Below the pieces are notes generated by a model that ran no database searches, was not told where the DNA came from, and saw only the letters and a program-made list of their open reading frames with translations. DNA of 64,000 bases. Source: Neurospora crassa OR74A. Taxonomy: Eukaryota > Ascomycota > Sordariomycetes > Sordariales > Sordariaceae. Below, piece after piece: positions 11,357 through 23,965 of this stretch (position 1 is its first letter; each line of letters begins with the position of its first letter). A program made the translations under genes and the position numbers. The stretch is from NCBI RefSeq assembly GCF_000182925.2, contig NC_026505.1, forward strand, positions 1,984,001 through 2,048,000. The letters run 5' to 3'.

Positions 11357-12116
11357 TGAAATTGAGCTGTCGTCTAATCAGGCTACATCGCTAGAAACGA
11401 CATACCGAAGTTGTAAATAGAGGCGATGACAAGGTCTGACATGACTTTAAGAAATATCACTGTATCGATGGACATGACCGCTTAACTACGTGCCATTGTC
11501 GGTTGTTCTTTGTTTGGATATTGTCTTGTTCAGACTTGTGCGTGTGTAGGTAGTCAGGGGGTGGCGCAGTTTGGTGTTTGCCACATACAACCCTAACCCG
11601 GGACCCTTACTCTGCTGTAAAAGGGTGCTATATTTGGCCCAATGTAGCTCTTTGCTCCGGAGCCCCGCGAGGCAACCCCTGACTCTGAAGTTACAGTTAC
11701 GTGATAAGCCCAGGTGCGGGCATCAACATGGGACCACGGCCTTTCGTCGTATCGATCCAACCTGCCCTGGACTGCTGCTTTCCATTCCGCCTTTCTGTTG
11801 ACAACTACGGAGCTGGCATGCTGTTCAATGCTGTCCAATCGACCGATCACGAATCCTCGTATCGGTAGTATTGCATCTCACGACGGCGGGGCGGCCTACA
11901 ACGAGGGCAACGATTTTTCCAACATCTTTCTGCCCGGCAGCAGCATGAATCTACGATACGTCCCGCCTTGAACTACCTCTACTACCTACATACACCATCC
12001 GTTCACGACACCACCGCCTCGAACATCAGCAACAGCAATACCAACATCGGACTACAGTTAGCTAGCTACTACAATACAACAACGATATTCACGGACCGAG
12101 ACACCATCACAACACC
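11357..12116. other. spacer between glucosidase I and recyclin-1
   Basis: Contains the glucosidase 3' untranslated region and the leader of the next gene. A telomere-like AACCCTAACCC occurs at 11589-11599 but in isolation. No gene seen. Confidence 0.6.
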
Positions 12117-15100
12117 ATGTCCAACTTCAAAAGGGCCTCCATGGCTGGTGCCGGGCCAAAGTCCACATCTTCGTCAGCGATGATGGCAGGAGGCGGCCAC
12201 AGCAAGAACGGCAGCATCTTGAACGCCCTCCGAGCGACCACAATGATTGATACCAAGCCAGTATTACCAGCCGGTATGCCACCTATCCTCTGCTACCCCC
12301 AAAGCACTCTTTTTTTTTTTCCAATACCAGCTAACAAATACGTCGATACTCGTAGAAATCCTCGTCACGATCCTCGATTACCTCCCCGTCTCCGACCTCC
12401 TCCGCTTCGCCCGCACCTCCCGCCGCATGCGCGAGATGGTCTACGACGACACCCGCTGGGTTGCCCGCCTGCGCTCTATGGGGGTGTGGGACGAAGCGGA
12501 AGCGCGGCGGCGGTTCGAGGAAGTAATGAAGCGACGGCGCGAAGCCGCCGAACGGGCGGAGCGGGAACGACTCGCTGCCGCTGCTGCAGCAACGGGCACA
12601 ACAGGAGGATCAATGCCAATAGGGAGAGGACAGCCGTTTCCTGGACAATCACTGGAGCTGTTTCCTGGATTGCAACAACAGTACCCAACGCCGCCGCCGG
12701 TGATAACGACGACCCTGTTCGATGCAGGCGAGGAGGAGCTGAGGAGGAAGAGGATCGCGGAAGAGCAGAAAAAAAGGGAGGAGGCGATTCAGGCGGCGGC
12801 GCAGAGAAGGGCGATGGAGGAGATGGAAGGGTTGCAGGATGGGTTTGAGACGATGAAAGTGGGCGGAGGACAAGGGGGACTGCTACCGACGGCGCCGCAA
12901 AAAGACCCCTTTTCGGACCCCGAAGCGTTATTGAACGTGATCAAAAACGCCCGTTCCATCCGCGGCCACGCCCGACAAGAGTATGGCAAGATTTACGGCG
13001 CGCTAGCACCGTTCTACTTTGACCTGGCCAAAGCGAAATCGCACACCGACCCGGTCGTCTTTCGCGTGTTTCGGGATCCGGAGCGGCAAGCACAGATGTT
13101 GGCCAACCTGCGGACGTTTGCCAAGTCCGACTGGGCCGCTGGCTGGCGGCAGCGCGAGGAGAAGCTGGCGACCATGGCGGGCATCTTCGAGAGCGCGGTG
13201 CTGCACGAGTTTGAGACGGGTTACGAGTTTTGGGACGTCGATGGGAGGATGCACAAGTATGCGCACGTATTGGATCTGCTGAACGGCGGGACGGCGGCGG
13301 TGGAGCTGTTTATCCATAAACATCCGATCTTCACGGATAAGGAGGTATTGGCGAACCCAATGGATTGCGTCAATCAGGCGCTGGCAGACGATGTTACGCT
13401 AGAGCCGTCGAGGCGGTTCTTTGAGGTGTTGACGGCCAAGGTCAATGAGCAGGCGGATATCATCCAGCGAGTGTTTCCGAAGCCGGCCGAGGTGTTTTGG
13501 TTATTGATGGGGAAAATCAGGGATGATATCTTGACGGATTACGTGACGCCGTTGTTTGACGAGACGCACGAGAGGAGCCTGGCGGCGTATGTGAAGGCCG
13601 TTTCTGGTCTGTTTGAGCAGACGTTGCAGTTCTTTAGGACGGTAAATGCACCGAAGAACGAGAAGAACGCGAAGGAGCAGGAGGAGCTGGCAAAGGAATA
13701 TGCGCTCAAAGTGTTTGAGCAGCATTTAGATCTTTATCTGGCGGATGAGTTGGATTACTTTACCCAGCAGGCGGAGGCGGAGGTGGGAGAGTGGGAGAAG
13801 AAGCTGTCGGAGCAGGATGCTACTGCGGAATCGTTCTACATGGGCAGCTTCACCAACAGGCAGGCGGATAAGAAGGACTTCTTGACGTCGTTCAAAAAAG
13901 TGGTCATGATGCCCGTGTCGGCTCTGCCAAGTTTGCCGTTAGGGTCGCCGTTTGCTTCAAAGCCTGCCACAACCCCTACGACAGCCACGACAGCAGCAGC
14001 GAACGGCGGCGAGCTACAAGCGCCGGAAAACCCTGAGCAGTCTCATCCAGTCTCTCCTAGTCTGGCGGCGCCAGTAACTGTTGATCGTACAGGAAGTCCC
14101 TTGCCGGACAAGGCCCCCACGGATGAACTAGCAGCAAAGGCTGCGCTAATGACGTCCAGACTAGAGGGAATCAAGTCCCTCTTCAGCATCGAAATTGCCC
14201 TCAGTCTCGTCCACATGGCCAAATCCAGTCTCGGCCGCGCCGCTGTCTTCATTCAACTCGGCGGACAAGCTGGCGGCGAAGCTCGCGAGCAATGCGAGGC
14301 CATATTCGTCGCTTTGCTCCGCATTCTCGGCAGCCGTCACATTAAGCCCGGTTTCGACAAGGCAGTCGCCCATCTTTCGCAATACAATCCGCGCGAGGTC
14401 TCCCATCATGACAAGGGCGGGGTGGCGCCTCTGGTGACCTTCATCGAACTCGTCAACGTCGGAGACCTGATCTCGCAGATGATCGACGTCTTCTACGAGC
14501 AACAGCTCACCACACCCAAGATCGCGGACCGCAACGATTTCCTAGACCCAGCCGGTCTGGCCAAGAAGAAATTCGAGCAAATGCTCGACGAAAGCGTCGC
14601 CGCCGGTCTCAACAAGGGCATCGACGTGCTCATGGACGAAGTCGAATACGTCTGCGCCACCACACAGCAACCAACCGATTACAACCCCGCCATGACCACC
14701 GACCCATTCAATGACGCCGCCAGCATCAGCGGCATGAGCGTCACCACCGAAGGCACCACCAGCACCACCACCAACAGCAGTAACAATAACAACCGAAAAT
14801 CCCGATACAAATCCGGCACACCCTCCATCTGGTCCCTTCCCTCCCTCCCGGGTACTCCACCCACCCCCGGCGGCTCCAGTGGCACCACCACCAACTCCCT
14901 CGGACCGCAAGACATTGGCCCCACGGCCACCGCCCTTCGCATCCGCGACCTCGTCGCCTCACACACCTCGATGCTGACGGGATCCACCGATAAATCGATG
15001 CTAGACGTGTTCAACGGCGAAGTCGGCCTGCGTCTCTTTACCGCCGTATGCAAGCACCTCAAGCGCCAGCGCATCTCGACCGAGGGCGCCATCAAGCTCA

Positions 15101-15378
15101 TTGCCGACGTGAATCTCTACTACGAGTACATCCGCACCTTGAAAAACCAAGACCTGCTAGCATATTTCAAAGCGCTGAGGGAGTTGAGTCAGATTTACCT
15201 GATTGATGCTAAGCATCATGCCAAAGAAATGGCGACCATTATTGCGGATAACGAGCGGTTTAGTGGCGTGTTTAGAGCCGAGGAGGTGTACGAGTATGCG
15301 GAACGAAGGGCGGATTGGTATAATGTGAGGAAGGAGGTGGAGAGGGCTATGTATGGGCTGGAGTGTTTGGTAATGTGA
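12117..15378 (+). CDS. rcy1: recyclin-1 homologue: F-box protein with Sec10-like exocyst region
   Basis: Predicted membrane-traffic factor of the Rcy1 (budding yeast)/Pof6 (fission yeast) family, which acts in endosome-to-surface recycling and polarised growth and binds Skp1 through its F-box. Exon 1 is 12117-12273 and exon 2 is 12356-15378, giving 1059 aa. The 82-nt intron is set by phase: only the acceptor at 12355 joins the start exon to the F-box frame, producing PAEILVTILDYLPVSDLL. The F-box lies at about residues 52-90. It is followed by a charged, Ala/Gln-rich linker and then a long Sec10-like helical region from about residue 230 to the end, interrupted by two low-complexity loops (about 560-620 and 830-900). 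Nearby upstream AG sites give the wrong frame. Confidence 0.9.
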
Positions 15379-15814
15379 GGTTGTAGGGAGGGACCATCGA
15401 AGGGTGTTCCTTGGTAATAGGAGAAAGAGTGTGGAGGAAGAAGATTTAACGAATAGCGAGCATCTTTACTTTTTTTTGGATTAAAGAGCATGATAAAAAT
15501 AAAAGTACCTAGAGAAAATAGGATATGAGGGTTATATCAATCAATGACAAAGCATCACATACACATTTTCCGCTTTACGAGCTACATGTCAGGAGACTCT
15601 CCCGTAGATGTGATTCAAAACCGATTTGATGTCTATGGACTGATGATATGTGTGATGCGCCCAAACGCCTTTCTCTTGCTCTATATTGTCAATGCCGTGC
15701 ATGCATACTGTATGTGACCTTTCCAACCCAGTGTATCCGTTTCATAAGTAGATCATGCCTTCTCCAGAAATGCTTGTCATCATACTTCAGTTGTAACCCT
15801 CGTCCATAGCCTCC
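15379..15814. other. spacer between converging rcy1 and KIN28
   Basis: Two 3' untranslated regions meeting tail to tail. AT-rich, with no open frame of interest. Confidence 0.6.
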
Positions 15815-17112
15815 TCACCTCGCGGTGCCAAAGTCCAACTTCCTAGCGACCTTGGAGCCGCGCACATCGTCGTCCTCCACCATACCATTCCGTCTCTTCA
15901 AATCCGCCGCCAACTTCTCCTCGGCCCCTGCCGTCTTCTTCGGCAGGTCATGCTTAGGCGTCGGCTTGGGATCTGCCTTCCACCACCTATGCTCCAGCAT
16001 CTCCCTCGCCGTGATACGCCTCCTTGGATCCAAAACCAGCGTCTTGGTCAACAGATCCACGCCATCGGACCCGACTGCGCCAAACCGACCCATGTACTTG
16101 TCCTTGCCCGCCACGGGCACCACGTCGCTGGGAACCGTATACTCCTTCAGCTGCGTAACACCAGGCCAGTTCTCCTCCGTCGGCGTGCCGATTTCCCTGC
16201 AGATCAAGGCGATCTGTTCAACCTCCGAGTTACCAGGCAGGTAAGGGGCACGAATGATGAGCTCGGCAAACACCAGACCCACCGACCAAATGTCCACGGC
16301 ACCCGAATAGTGGCGGGCGCCGAACAGCAGCTCGGGAGGACGGTACCATCTGGTGATCACGTTCGCCGTCATTCGCACGCCGGGGTCGGCAAAGCTCCGT
16401 GCTAGACCAAAATCCGCCAGTTTGACTTCGCCGTCGGCGGCGATCAGCAAGTTGTTGGGCTTGATATCGCGGTGCAGCACGTAATTGTCGTGACACCACC
16501 AGATGGCGCGAGTCAGCATGCCCATCCAGGCTTTGATGTCGGCGGCGCCGTAGCGGACGTGGTCAACGTCGCGGATGAGCATCTCGAGGTCGCCGAGGGG
16601 AAGGTATTCAAGGACGAGGTTGAGGTTCTGGTCCTTGGATGAAAAGACGGAATGTAAGATGATGATGTTGGCGTGGCCCCGAAGCTTTTGCAGGTACTTC
16701 ATTTCGCGGATGGCGTCGGGCGCGATGCCATCTTGGTATTCCTTTTGGACTTTGATCTTTTTGATGGCGACTTGTGTTGAGGAGTCGAGACGGGAGTGGC
16801 CGAGGTAGACGTTGGCGTAGGTACCTTCACCGAGTTTCTTGCCTGTTGCGCACGATAATATGTGTTAGTTCGATAAACTCCCACTGGAAGAGTTGGTATG
16901 ACCGAGTACAACGCACCCTTGATGTATTTGTTCTTCTCGTCTTCGTTCATCTGTTCCATCAGATCCATAGTCGGGCGGGCTAAGGCGGCGATCTGCTGGC
17001 CCCGGGCCGACCGTGGAAGTCCCCCGCTTGGGGTGCCGCCGCTGGATGGCGGAAGGGATTTCGGTGGCTGGAGCGCATCGGTCGGACGCGCAACAAGAGG
17101 GGAGTTCGCCAT
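15815..17112 (-). CDS. KIN28: CDK7/Kin28-type kinase of TFIIH (CDK-activating kinase)
   Basis: Cyclin-dependent kinase expected to pair with cyclin H in TFIIH and phosphorylate the RNA polymerase II C-terminal domain. Exon 1 is 16917-17112 and exon 2 is 15815-16842 (74-nt intron, GTGCGT...CAG), giving 407 aa. The first 60 residues are Pro/Ala-rich. The glycine loop LGEGTY is near 69, VAIKK near 92, the PSTAIRE-position helix reads PDAIREMK, HRDIKPNN is at 189-196 and DFG at 209-211. The activation segment VRMTANVITRWYRPPELLFG contains the conserved Thr224. The VTRWYR/ELLFG and DIWSVG segments favour Cdk7/Kin28 over cell-cycle CDKs. The usual APE motif reads PPE. The start is the only ATG in frame upstream of the intron that fits. 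Confidence 0.92.
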
Positions 17113-18591
17113 GTTGCTGGCTGGTTCTCTCGGGTGCTTCAACCCTCGGGCGGACGGTGTAAAGTGATGCCAAAACAGTCGATTACCTACTTAGTCCAGA
17201 GATCGCGGGGAAAAGACGGGCTCGATGGGAAGAGAAGGTCGGGCGTCAACGGCAGATCAACGACCGGTGGCTGTTCAGTTGTTGTTTTGTTATTGTTGTT
17301 GATGGTGTTGGGCAGCTTCGTAGAGGCAGCGTTGCATAGACGGAGTTAAGATAAGGACGGAGGATAAGGGAAGAGAGAGTGGGATTAAGCTTTGGCAGAT
17401 GGATGCGCTGTGATGGATGGAGTTCGGTGGAAGGGCCCTGTCAACCAGTGGAGGCCCGGATCCCCGTATGTCTTGTGGGTCCGCTGCTGCCCGCTGGTGT
17501 TTGGAGACTAGAGCGATTTCCATTTTTGTTTCTCAGTCATCCCGACATATATAAAAAGACATCTGTCTTTGAGGGTAGAAGGTATCAAAACATCCGCAGT
17601 GTTTCTTCACATATCAACTTGGATATCTTATCATGATATATATGCATATCACCATCAAGGGAACCTCTGCCGCGGTGCCGCGCGACGGATGCCCTGCCCA
17701 GCCCAGCCCGCCGATGACACCGTCACACCGTCAAACTCGTTTAGGTAAGCACTAACAAGCAAAGACCCCTGTAGCCGTAAGGATAGACCAGCAAGAGACA
17801 CGCTAAACCCCGAAAGTCTCAGTGCTCCACAGGGATGAGCAGGCGCCTGGACCCTGACGTCACTTCTCACCCAACCAAAGTGGCAGTGTGAAGGCTTCTT
17901 CCTCCTCGTGGACGGGCGTCGACATCAGTCCGCGCGCCGGGCACAAGCCGGAGATCATCCGTTGGGCTAGGATTAGAAAAAAATAAAGAACAATGATGAA
18001 AACGAAACCCATGCCATGGCAGAGACAAGGAAGTAATCCGCGAGAGTAAGCATCATAGCGTGTCTAGATTACAATAGACTCCAGAAACATAACTCCGGGA
18101 TAACCCTTTAAGGTCCCCCTTGTGCGCAGTCCATCTCATCTCGTCCTACTTACTCCCCTTTTGACTTTCTTTTTTCCTTGTGTCAATCCAGAACTTCTTG
18201 TAGTTTGTTGTTAACGAACTTCCACTCGACCTTGGACACGCAAGCAACAAAGCGTGGTACATACATACCTAGCACCCAAACAGTCGACTGTGGCTGCCGA
18301 GACAACCGAGCTTCCAACATTCTTTAAGCTTCCATTGTCAGCATCTCAACCCTTGGGTATTCTTTACTACGACTACGATTTTCAGGTCTCTTAGTTACGA
18401 CCATATACACTTCGTAACGACGGGACGTGCTTCGTCCAAACTCCTACACGCTCGTTCCTTGTTCCTGCATCTCTGCTCGTGCATCTACACCTAGTGTACT
18501 AGCGAAGCTGCGGGCGCACAGAACCCGTGTTACATCATATTCTGTACACCAAACCACCTAGACATCAGACAGAATAACAAACTCAGTCAAG
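17113..18591. other. divergent promoter region of KIN28 and the Sfk1-like gene
   Basis: About 1.5 kb serving two genes that point away from each other. It holds leaders and a few TA-rich spots near 17549 and 17640. No open frame with a recognisable product. Confidence 0.6.
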
Positions 18592-19613
18592 ATGTTGCGA
18601 GGGATACTATCATATTGGGTAAACCTTCACCTTCACCCCCCATCCATCCTTTCCTTCTTCCCATTCTCATTCCCATTCCCCCAAGCTAAGCTAACACAAT
18701 GCCCCTTTTCCAGATTTTTCCAATAATCTCCGGCGTAGTCTGGCTCGGCACCCTCCTCGGCCTGCTCATCTACTGGTGCACCGACGAAAACCGACGTCAC
18801 TATGCCTCCATGGACGCGCGGCAAACCATAGCCTACATCTCCGACGTTGGCGCCTCCACCTTGAAGCCCCTCTTCATCGCCGGCTGTTCCGTAACCACCG
18901 TCTTCCTGGACCTCTCCTTCGGCGCCGACCGCTGGCTCCGCCACAAGGGCCGCCTGGTGCCCAACACCACCGTGACGGAAAAGGTTCTTTCGGGCATAAC
19001 CATTGTGTTTGCCATCGTCGGCACCTGCGGCCTGATCCTGCTGAGCATCTTTGACACGGCGCGATACCCCCGGCTGCACGATATTTTCCTGCTGCTGTTC
19101 ATTGCCGGGTACGTCATCAGTGCCATCTTCATCTGCTGGGAGTACCAGCGCCTGGGCATGCGGTATCGCGAGCACCGCGTCCTGCGCATCTCGTTCTGGG
19201 TCAAGCTTGCCTTTGTCGTTGTCGAGATCATCCTGGCCGTCGCGTTTGCCAGTTGTAGTTACACTGGGCACTATAACCCGGCCGCGGTGTTGGAGTGGAC
19301 GATAGCGTTCATCTTCTCCTTCTACATCTTTTCGTTCTGGATCGACTTGTATCCCGCGGTCAGGACAAAGGGGACCGGTGGGTACAGGGGAAACAAGGGC
19401 ATGAACGAGCATATGGAACACGGCAGTAGGGAGGAGCAGGGGATTGCGGGGAGTGATAGGACGTTGATGGGAGAGGCATATGCGGCTGCTCATCATGGTC
19501 ATGACCAAAGGAACAGCTACTACAGCGGTAACGGGTACAGCGGTAGCAGGCCGGGGACGGCGCCGAATCAGCAGAGCGGGTTGAGGGGGATGGCGCTCCC
19601 TAATGATTTTTAG
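18592..19613 (+). CDS. Sfk1/FRAG1/DRAM-family membrane protein
   Basis: Plasma-membrane or endomembrane protein of the FRAG1/DRAM/Sfk1 family; yeast Sfk1 works with the PI4-kinase Stt4 and affects lipid asymmetry. Exon 1 (18592-18618) encodes only MLRGILSYW. A 95-nt intron with GCTAACAC branch and TTTTCCAG acceptor follows, and exon 2 is 18714-19613. The total is 308 aa, phase 0. Hydrophobic segments start right at the junction (IFPIISGVVWLG) and continue at about residues 58-75, 103-122, 133-152, 175-195 and 210-230, giving about six membrane spans. The last 75 residues are a hydrophilic Gly/Ser/Tyr-rich tail. An ATG at 18699 lies inside the intron and is not the start. Family placement is by topology and sequence feel, so the exact orthologue is less certain. 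Confidence 0.8.
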
Positions 19614-20153
19614 AACAAGAGGCTACGATGATGCGATGACTGTGTTTCTGTTTGGGGAAGAACAAGAAATGTCGATCAAAGGAGATAAAGGAGGATATTT
19701 TAGTAATGCTGGAGAGTGCTGGGATACCACATGGTTTCGATATTACGATGAGCAAGCATGGAGCGGGAATCCGTTCCGTCTTGAGGCGGTTCGATGACGG
19801 CAACCCTCAATGACTTATGAGGCGTTAAGGGATTGGCACCTTTGGTTTCTAGATCTTCACTTCTTTTTGCATACTTTTGTTTTATCATTATTGCAGTAAT
19901 ACAGACATTACGCGTTACCATAAAGCTTAAAGCACAAGCCAGTATACAGTTCAGGCCACAGCAAGTCCGTGTATTCCATTGTCAAAATGGCTATAACCCA
20001 TTAATGATGCCCTACCCTATCCTTCCTAGCCATGTTCAATCACAATACTTATCCCAACCAACTTCCCAAAAACACACTAATAATGCTATCACTGTCATCT
20101 CATCGTTCCAGGTATATGTCTATACCTCCTCAACATCTTTCCCGAACCTAAAT
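19614..20153. other. spacer between the Sfk1-like gene and GYP7
   Basis: Two converging genes; 3' untranslated sequence. Nothing else seen. Confidence 0.6.
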
Positions 20154-23073
20154 TTAAGCACGCTCCCTAGTCGGATATCCAGCCCCCTCCCTCGCCGGAG
20201 CACGTATGATCTCCACCTCCCGACTCAACAGCTTCCTCAGCGCCGGCGTGACGATCTTTTCTACTATCGCTTTGTCTTCTTCCGCCGTAGCCGTAGCCGT
20301 AGTCTTGCCCTTGTTATCCTTGGTCGTAGCTGCTGAGGGGGAAGACGCTGTCCTAGGCCCTGATTGAGGCCGAGGCGGCAACGGAGGACTGGATGATTTT
20401 GAACCCTCCGCATCTGCCAGAGCGGCTGATACCGATGAGGACGAGGCTGTTGATAACGGCCTCCTAGGACCGGGAAAGTGGTCCTTCCTGTCGATGGCTT
20501 CGACTAGGCGGCGGAAGCGCTGGAAGAGGGCTTCGGCGCGGATGAGGGTGGATTCTAGGTCTATTGTGGTGGACAGTTCGTTCACTATGTGTGTGGGGCA
20601 TCATAATCAGCATACAGTACATAGTTTGGCTAGTGATGATAATGACGAGGAGGGAGATAGGGGAGATGTTCAAACTTACCATACTTCAACACCTCATCAA
20701 AGTGTTTTAAATGCGTCATGATCACATCACGATGTCTCTCCAGAATTGCCAGCGCAATGAACAAGTGGAACCCACTGCTCAGGTAATCCGTCCACAACGC
20801 CTCCCACAGGCGTAAAACGTCTGCCCACTCGAACTCACGCTTGTACCACACCAGCAGCATGCGGAAGAAGAAAAAGAAGTTCGTGCTGTCGGCCGACTCG
20901 AGATGGGCGTACAGTTTTGGATCCATGAAACGGACCAGGTTGTCCAGCGCCAGGAGCTGTGCCCGCATACCGGACTGGTCGCGAAGGAAGTTGCGCTCCA
21001 TCCGGTCCATGAAGTGCTGGAACGCCCAGAAGGCGAGGGCATCGTCTTGCAGGACGGCGTAGATGGGGGCGAGCAGGTCGGACATGCCTTGGACGTAGCC
21101 CAGACCTTTGTTGTACTCATTGTAGGTCAAAAGCATGTCCTTCAGCTGCTCCATGTGGACGTTGGTTCCTGTGGAGGCAAAGGGGGAGTCGGGGTCGGGG
21201 TGGGGGATGTCTTCGCCGGCGAAGATTGGGACGTTTCGGTCTGTTCGATGAACATCCTTCTCTGTAAGTACTACTGTGTTAGGAATCTCTGATATATATA
21301 TAAAAAAAGACAATAAAAGCTGATATGTTGGAAAGGAAGCCTTACCGATCCTGTTTCGCTGCTCTCTCCACCACTCACCCTCTTCGCCCTCACCACCCAA
21401 ATCAACCTGCCGCTCCCACCAGGCGCCCTTGAGCTTGATGTAAGCGTCTCTTAACGATGCCGCTTGTGCCTTGCGCTCGTCTGCCGTGCTGTACCAATCA
21501 TACACCCCAAGCAAGAACAGCCACGCCTCCTTCCTGACTCCATCCTCAGGATCAAGCCCACCATGGAAGATCCTCTCCTTCACTTCGTCAACGGTAACAC
21601 TCAGCCTCCCCGACTCCTCATCAAAGAAGCTATTCCACTCCTTCAGCGTCAACACCCTCCTCCTCTCCTCCAGACTCAAGCTATTCGCCCCGTCCACCAG
21701 CTCAAACTCGCCCACATCCGTATCCTCCAGCTCCATGACATCCCGCGCCGTCCATATCCGCCTATTCCTGTCCCTATCGCTCTGCTCCGCTATACCCATC
21801 GCCCACCTTGCCAGGTAAATCCTCGCGCTGTCGAACTCGTCCTGCAACGTCTGCACCTCCGGGTTCCTCAGCAGCCTTCTCATTTGCGGCGGCACGCGCG
21901 GGTTGTCCAAAACATCGTTGGCCGCTTGGCGGGTAAACGTGGTCACCTTGCTGAACTTCTCCATCAGATTCCAGCCCGCTTCCTTGATCAGCTTGACGAA
22001 CGGGTCCATGCCGGCGTCCTGGTCCTTAGCATTGGCGCCACCTGGCCCTCCACGCGAAGATCCCGCCTGTGTCGCCGTATTTGTTGTAGGCTTCCCCCCA
22101 AATGCAACACTATCCTCCTTTGACGGCTCGACTAGGTACATATTCGGCTCGGCCCCGCTCCGCTCAATCTGCACGTACCGCCTCAGCCACCGGAGCACTT
22201 CATCGCCGCCCCAGAACATCTGACCCGCTTCGCCGAAGGGATCGAATGTGTCGGCCGTCCGCTTCTTCTTCTGCAAAATGGTACTCTGGCACTCGCTGTC
22301 ATGGAAAAAAAGGGCCGGGAAACTGTCGCCGCCTCGGCTGTTGATAATGATGCTGCCCCACCACCATCCCACGCTCGGTGGGCGGATCAGCAGGCTGTAG
22401 ATGGCGCTGACGGGGATGGCGAAGGCATAGGGCCCGACGGAGCCGCGGTGCGTAGTGACGGTTGGCGGAGGAGGGACGAGGTAGGATTGCTTCGGTGGCG
22501 AGTCGCCGTCGCAGAGGTCGACTTTCACGTAGAGGTTGGCTGCTTCGCCAAGTTGAGACTCGGGGACCCAGGCGAGGAGGAGATCCGAGGATGCCGGGGT
22601 GTTGCTCGGATCCCGCGAGGACGAGGAGACGGGGCGGTCATCGCGGTGTTGGTTTCTTTGTTGGAGAAGCGCGATATAGCCGGGGATGTTATCCTTTGCG
22701 GATGGCGTCGGGTGGATGTAGACCTGGGATTCGGTTAGCATTGCGGCGATGAAATGAGAATACCGACCATTCATGCCTTGCTCTTGGTGTATAGGAGTTT
22801 CACCCCTCTCCCCATGGAGGTGTGAGTGATGGTGTTATAATCGCCTTCCTCGTCGTCGCTCATGGCATAGTAGCTCCCGGTGGGTGATGAAGGCTGTGGT
22901 CTCGAAGTCGGTACTGGAGTCGGGTGCGTTAGTAATACTGTTGCTGGCGCGGCTGTTGCAATGCTTCCTGTTGTCGTTGTGGTTGTACCTGCTGATGTTG
23001 ATGTTGATGTTGATGTTGAAATGTCCGTAACGGGTGGGGTTATACTCGACGTCATCTTCTTGATCTGTGTCAT
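20154..23073 (-). CDS. GYP7: Rab GTPase-activating protein Gyp7 (TBC domain), four exons
   Basis: Stimulates GTP hydrolysis on the vacuolar Rab Ypt7, limiting vacuole fusion. Exons in transcript order: 22777-23073, 21346-22723, 20680-21261, 20154-20584; total 895 aa. The catalytic pair is present: IxxDxxR as IEKDVHR (558-564) and YxQ as YVQ (614-616). The TBC domain spans about 490-770, with GVRKEAWLFLLG at its start. The first exon is Thr/Ser-rich and ends GVKLLYTKSK. Intron 1 (22724-22776, 53 nt) starts with GC rather than GT and has a perfect CTAAC branch. Intron 2 (21262-21345) is 84 nt, in frame and free of stops. The last intron is 20585-20679. ATGs at 23073 and 23055 are both possible starts. 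The C-terminal exon is low complexity after about residue 805. Confidence 0.92.
22724..22776 (-). other. GC-AG intron of GYP7
   Basis: On the minus strand the exon ends ...AGCAAG and the intron begins GCATGA, followed by GCTAACC branch and CCCAG acceptor. No GT donor is possible without crossing the in-frame TGA or losing the conserved GVKLLYTKSK end. Phase is 0 on both sides. Confidence 0.75.
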
Positions 23074-23965
23074 GCTGTAGGACTAACAATTGAAAACAGC
23101 CATCGACTATACACTGTGCTACAGAAAGTGAGCAGCGGCCTTTCAATAGCCGTCTTGTCGCAGAGAATTGAATGGGATTAGCCGTCCGGAAAGTATATAA
23201 TTGTGCGCCACTCGTGAAATCAAGTTATTTGTGCAAGGCAAGAAGTGGCAGGTGATGGAACGGAGGGATGTGGTTGGTGTAAGGACTGGAAGTTTCCTAA
23301 TAACCGACGGAACGAACGTTAGTGTCACAAGCTTTAATGATCACACGCTCAGTCTCCCGACTCGACGTAGGTATTTAAACTCTTTCTTCATCAATTGCCA
23401 AAGCGCAATGCCCCGCGCTGAGCTGTTATGCGACCGAAGTCCTGCTGCATGTTAGCGCAGCCCGCCGTCAAACACGCTATCGTGAATTCTAGCCCAGGTA
23501 GGTACTACTGTGTTGTCGTAAGTCAACGAGACAGTCGTCACAGGCCTCGTCATCCTATCAGATATTTACTGGGCAGTAGTACTTCTAGCGCAGTCCAGAC
23601 AAAAACCGCCACGACAGGGGGTCCCTGAATCCACGACGACCCGGCGGCACCTCCACCCCTGCCTCCTTTCACCCCCCACTACCACCATTTTCAATACCTA
23701 GTGTAGGTATGGCAAGACCCAACACCTACTAGTCTAGAAACTATTACGCGGCCTTTTCCCTCTTGAATAATTAATTGCTTCTTTGAAATATAGTAGGCGC
23801 GTGAAAGATTCCGGCAGCGAAACCACCAAGCCGGACCCTGCTTCCGAACATACGCGGCTTGTATGCAGTCTTGCATGTGCGTATAAGCAGAGTGTGCTTC
23901 ACTTACACATTAAAACCAAAATGATCTCTCACAAGACGCGCTCTACCTTGGGAGGGTGGGCTCTT
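23074..23965. other. spacer between GYP7 start and MKT1 end
   Basis: Promoter of GYP7 and 3' untranslated region of MKT1, both on the minus strand. GTAGGTA motifs occur near 23499 and 23703. No supported gene. Confidence 0.6.

Noticed and set aside
11589-11599. Telomere-like AACCCTAACCC, considered as a telomerase RNA template
   Set aside because: Single isolated 11-mer in a 760-bp spacer; no room or structure for a telomerase RNA and no telomere array.
12117-12848. Unspliced 243-codon reading of the recyclin-1 start exon
   Set aside because: Reading through the intron puts the downstream part in the wrong frame (Arg/Pro-rich); splicing at 12273/12356 gives an intact F-box.
18633-19508. 291-codon frame antisense to the Sfk1-like gene
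   Set aside because: Runs against a multi-span membrane protein with a good intron; it has no recognisable content of its own.
21464-22123. 219-codon frame antisense to GYP7
   Set aside because: Mirror of the GYP7 coding strand with no domain.
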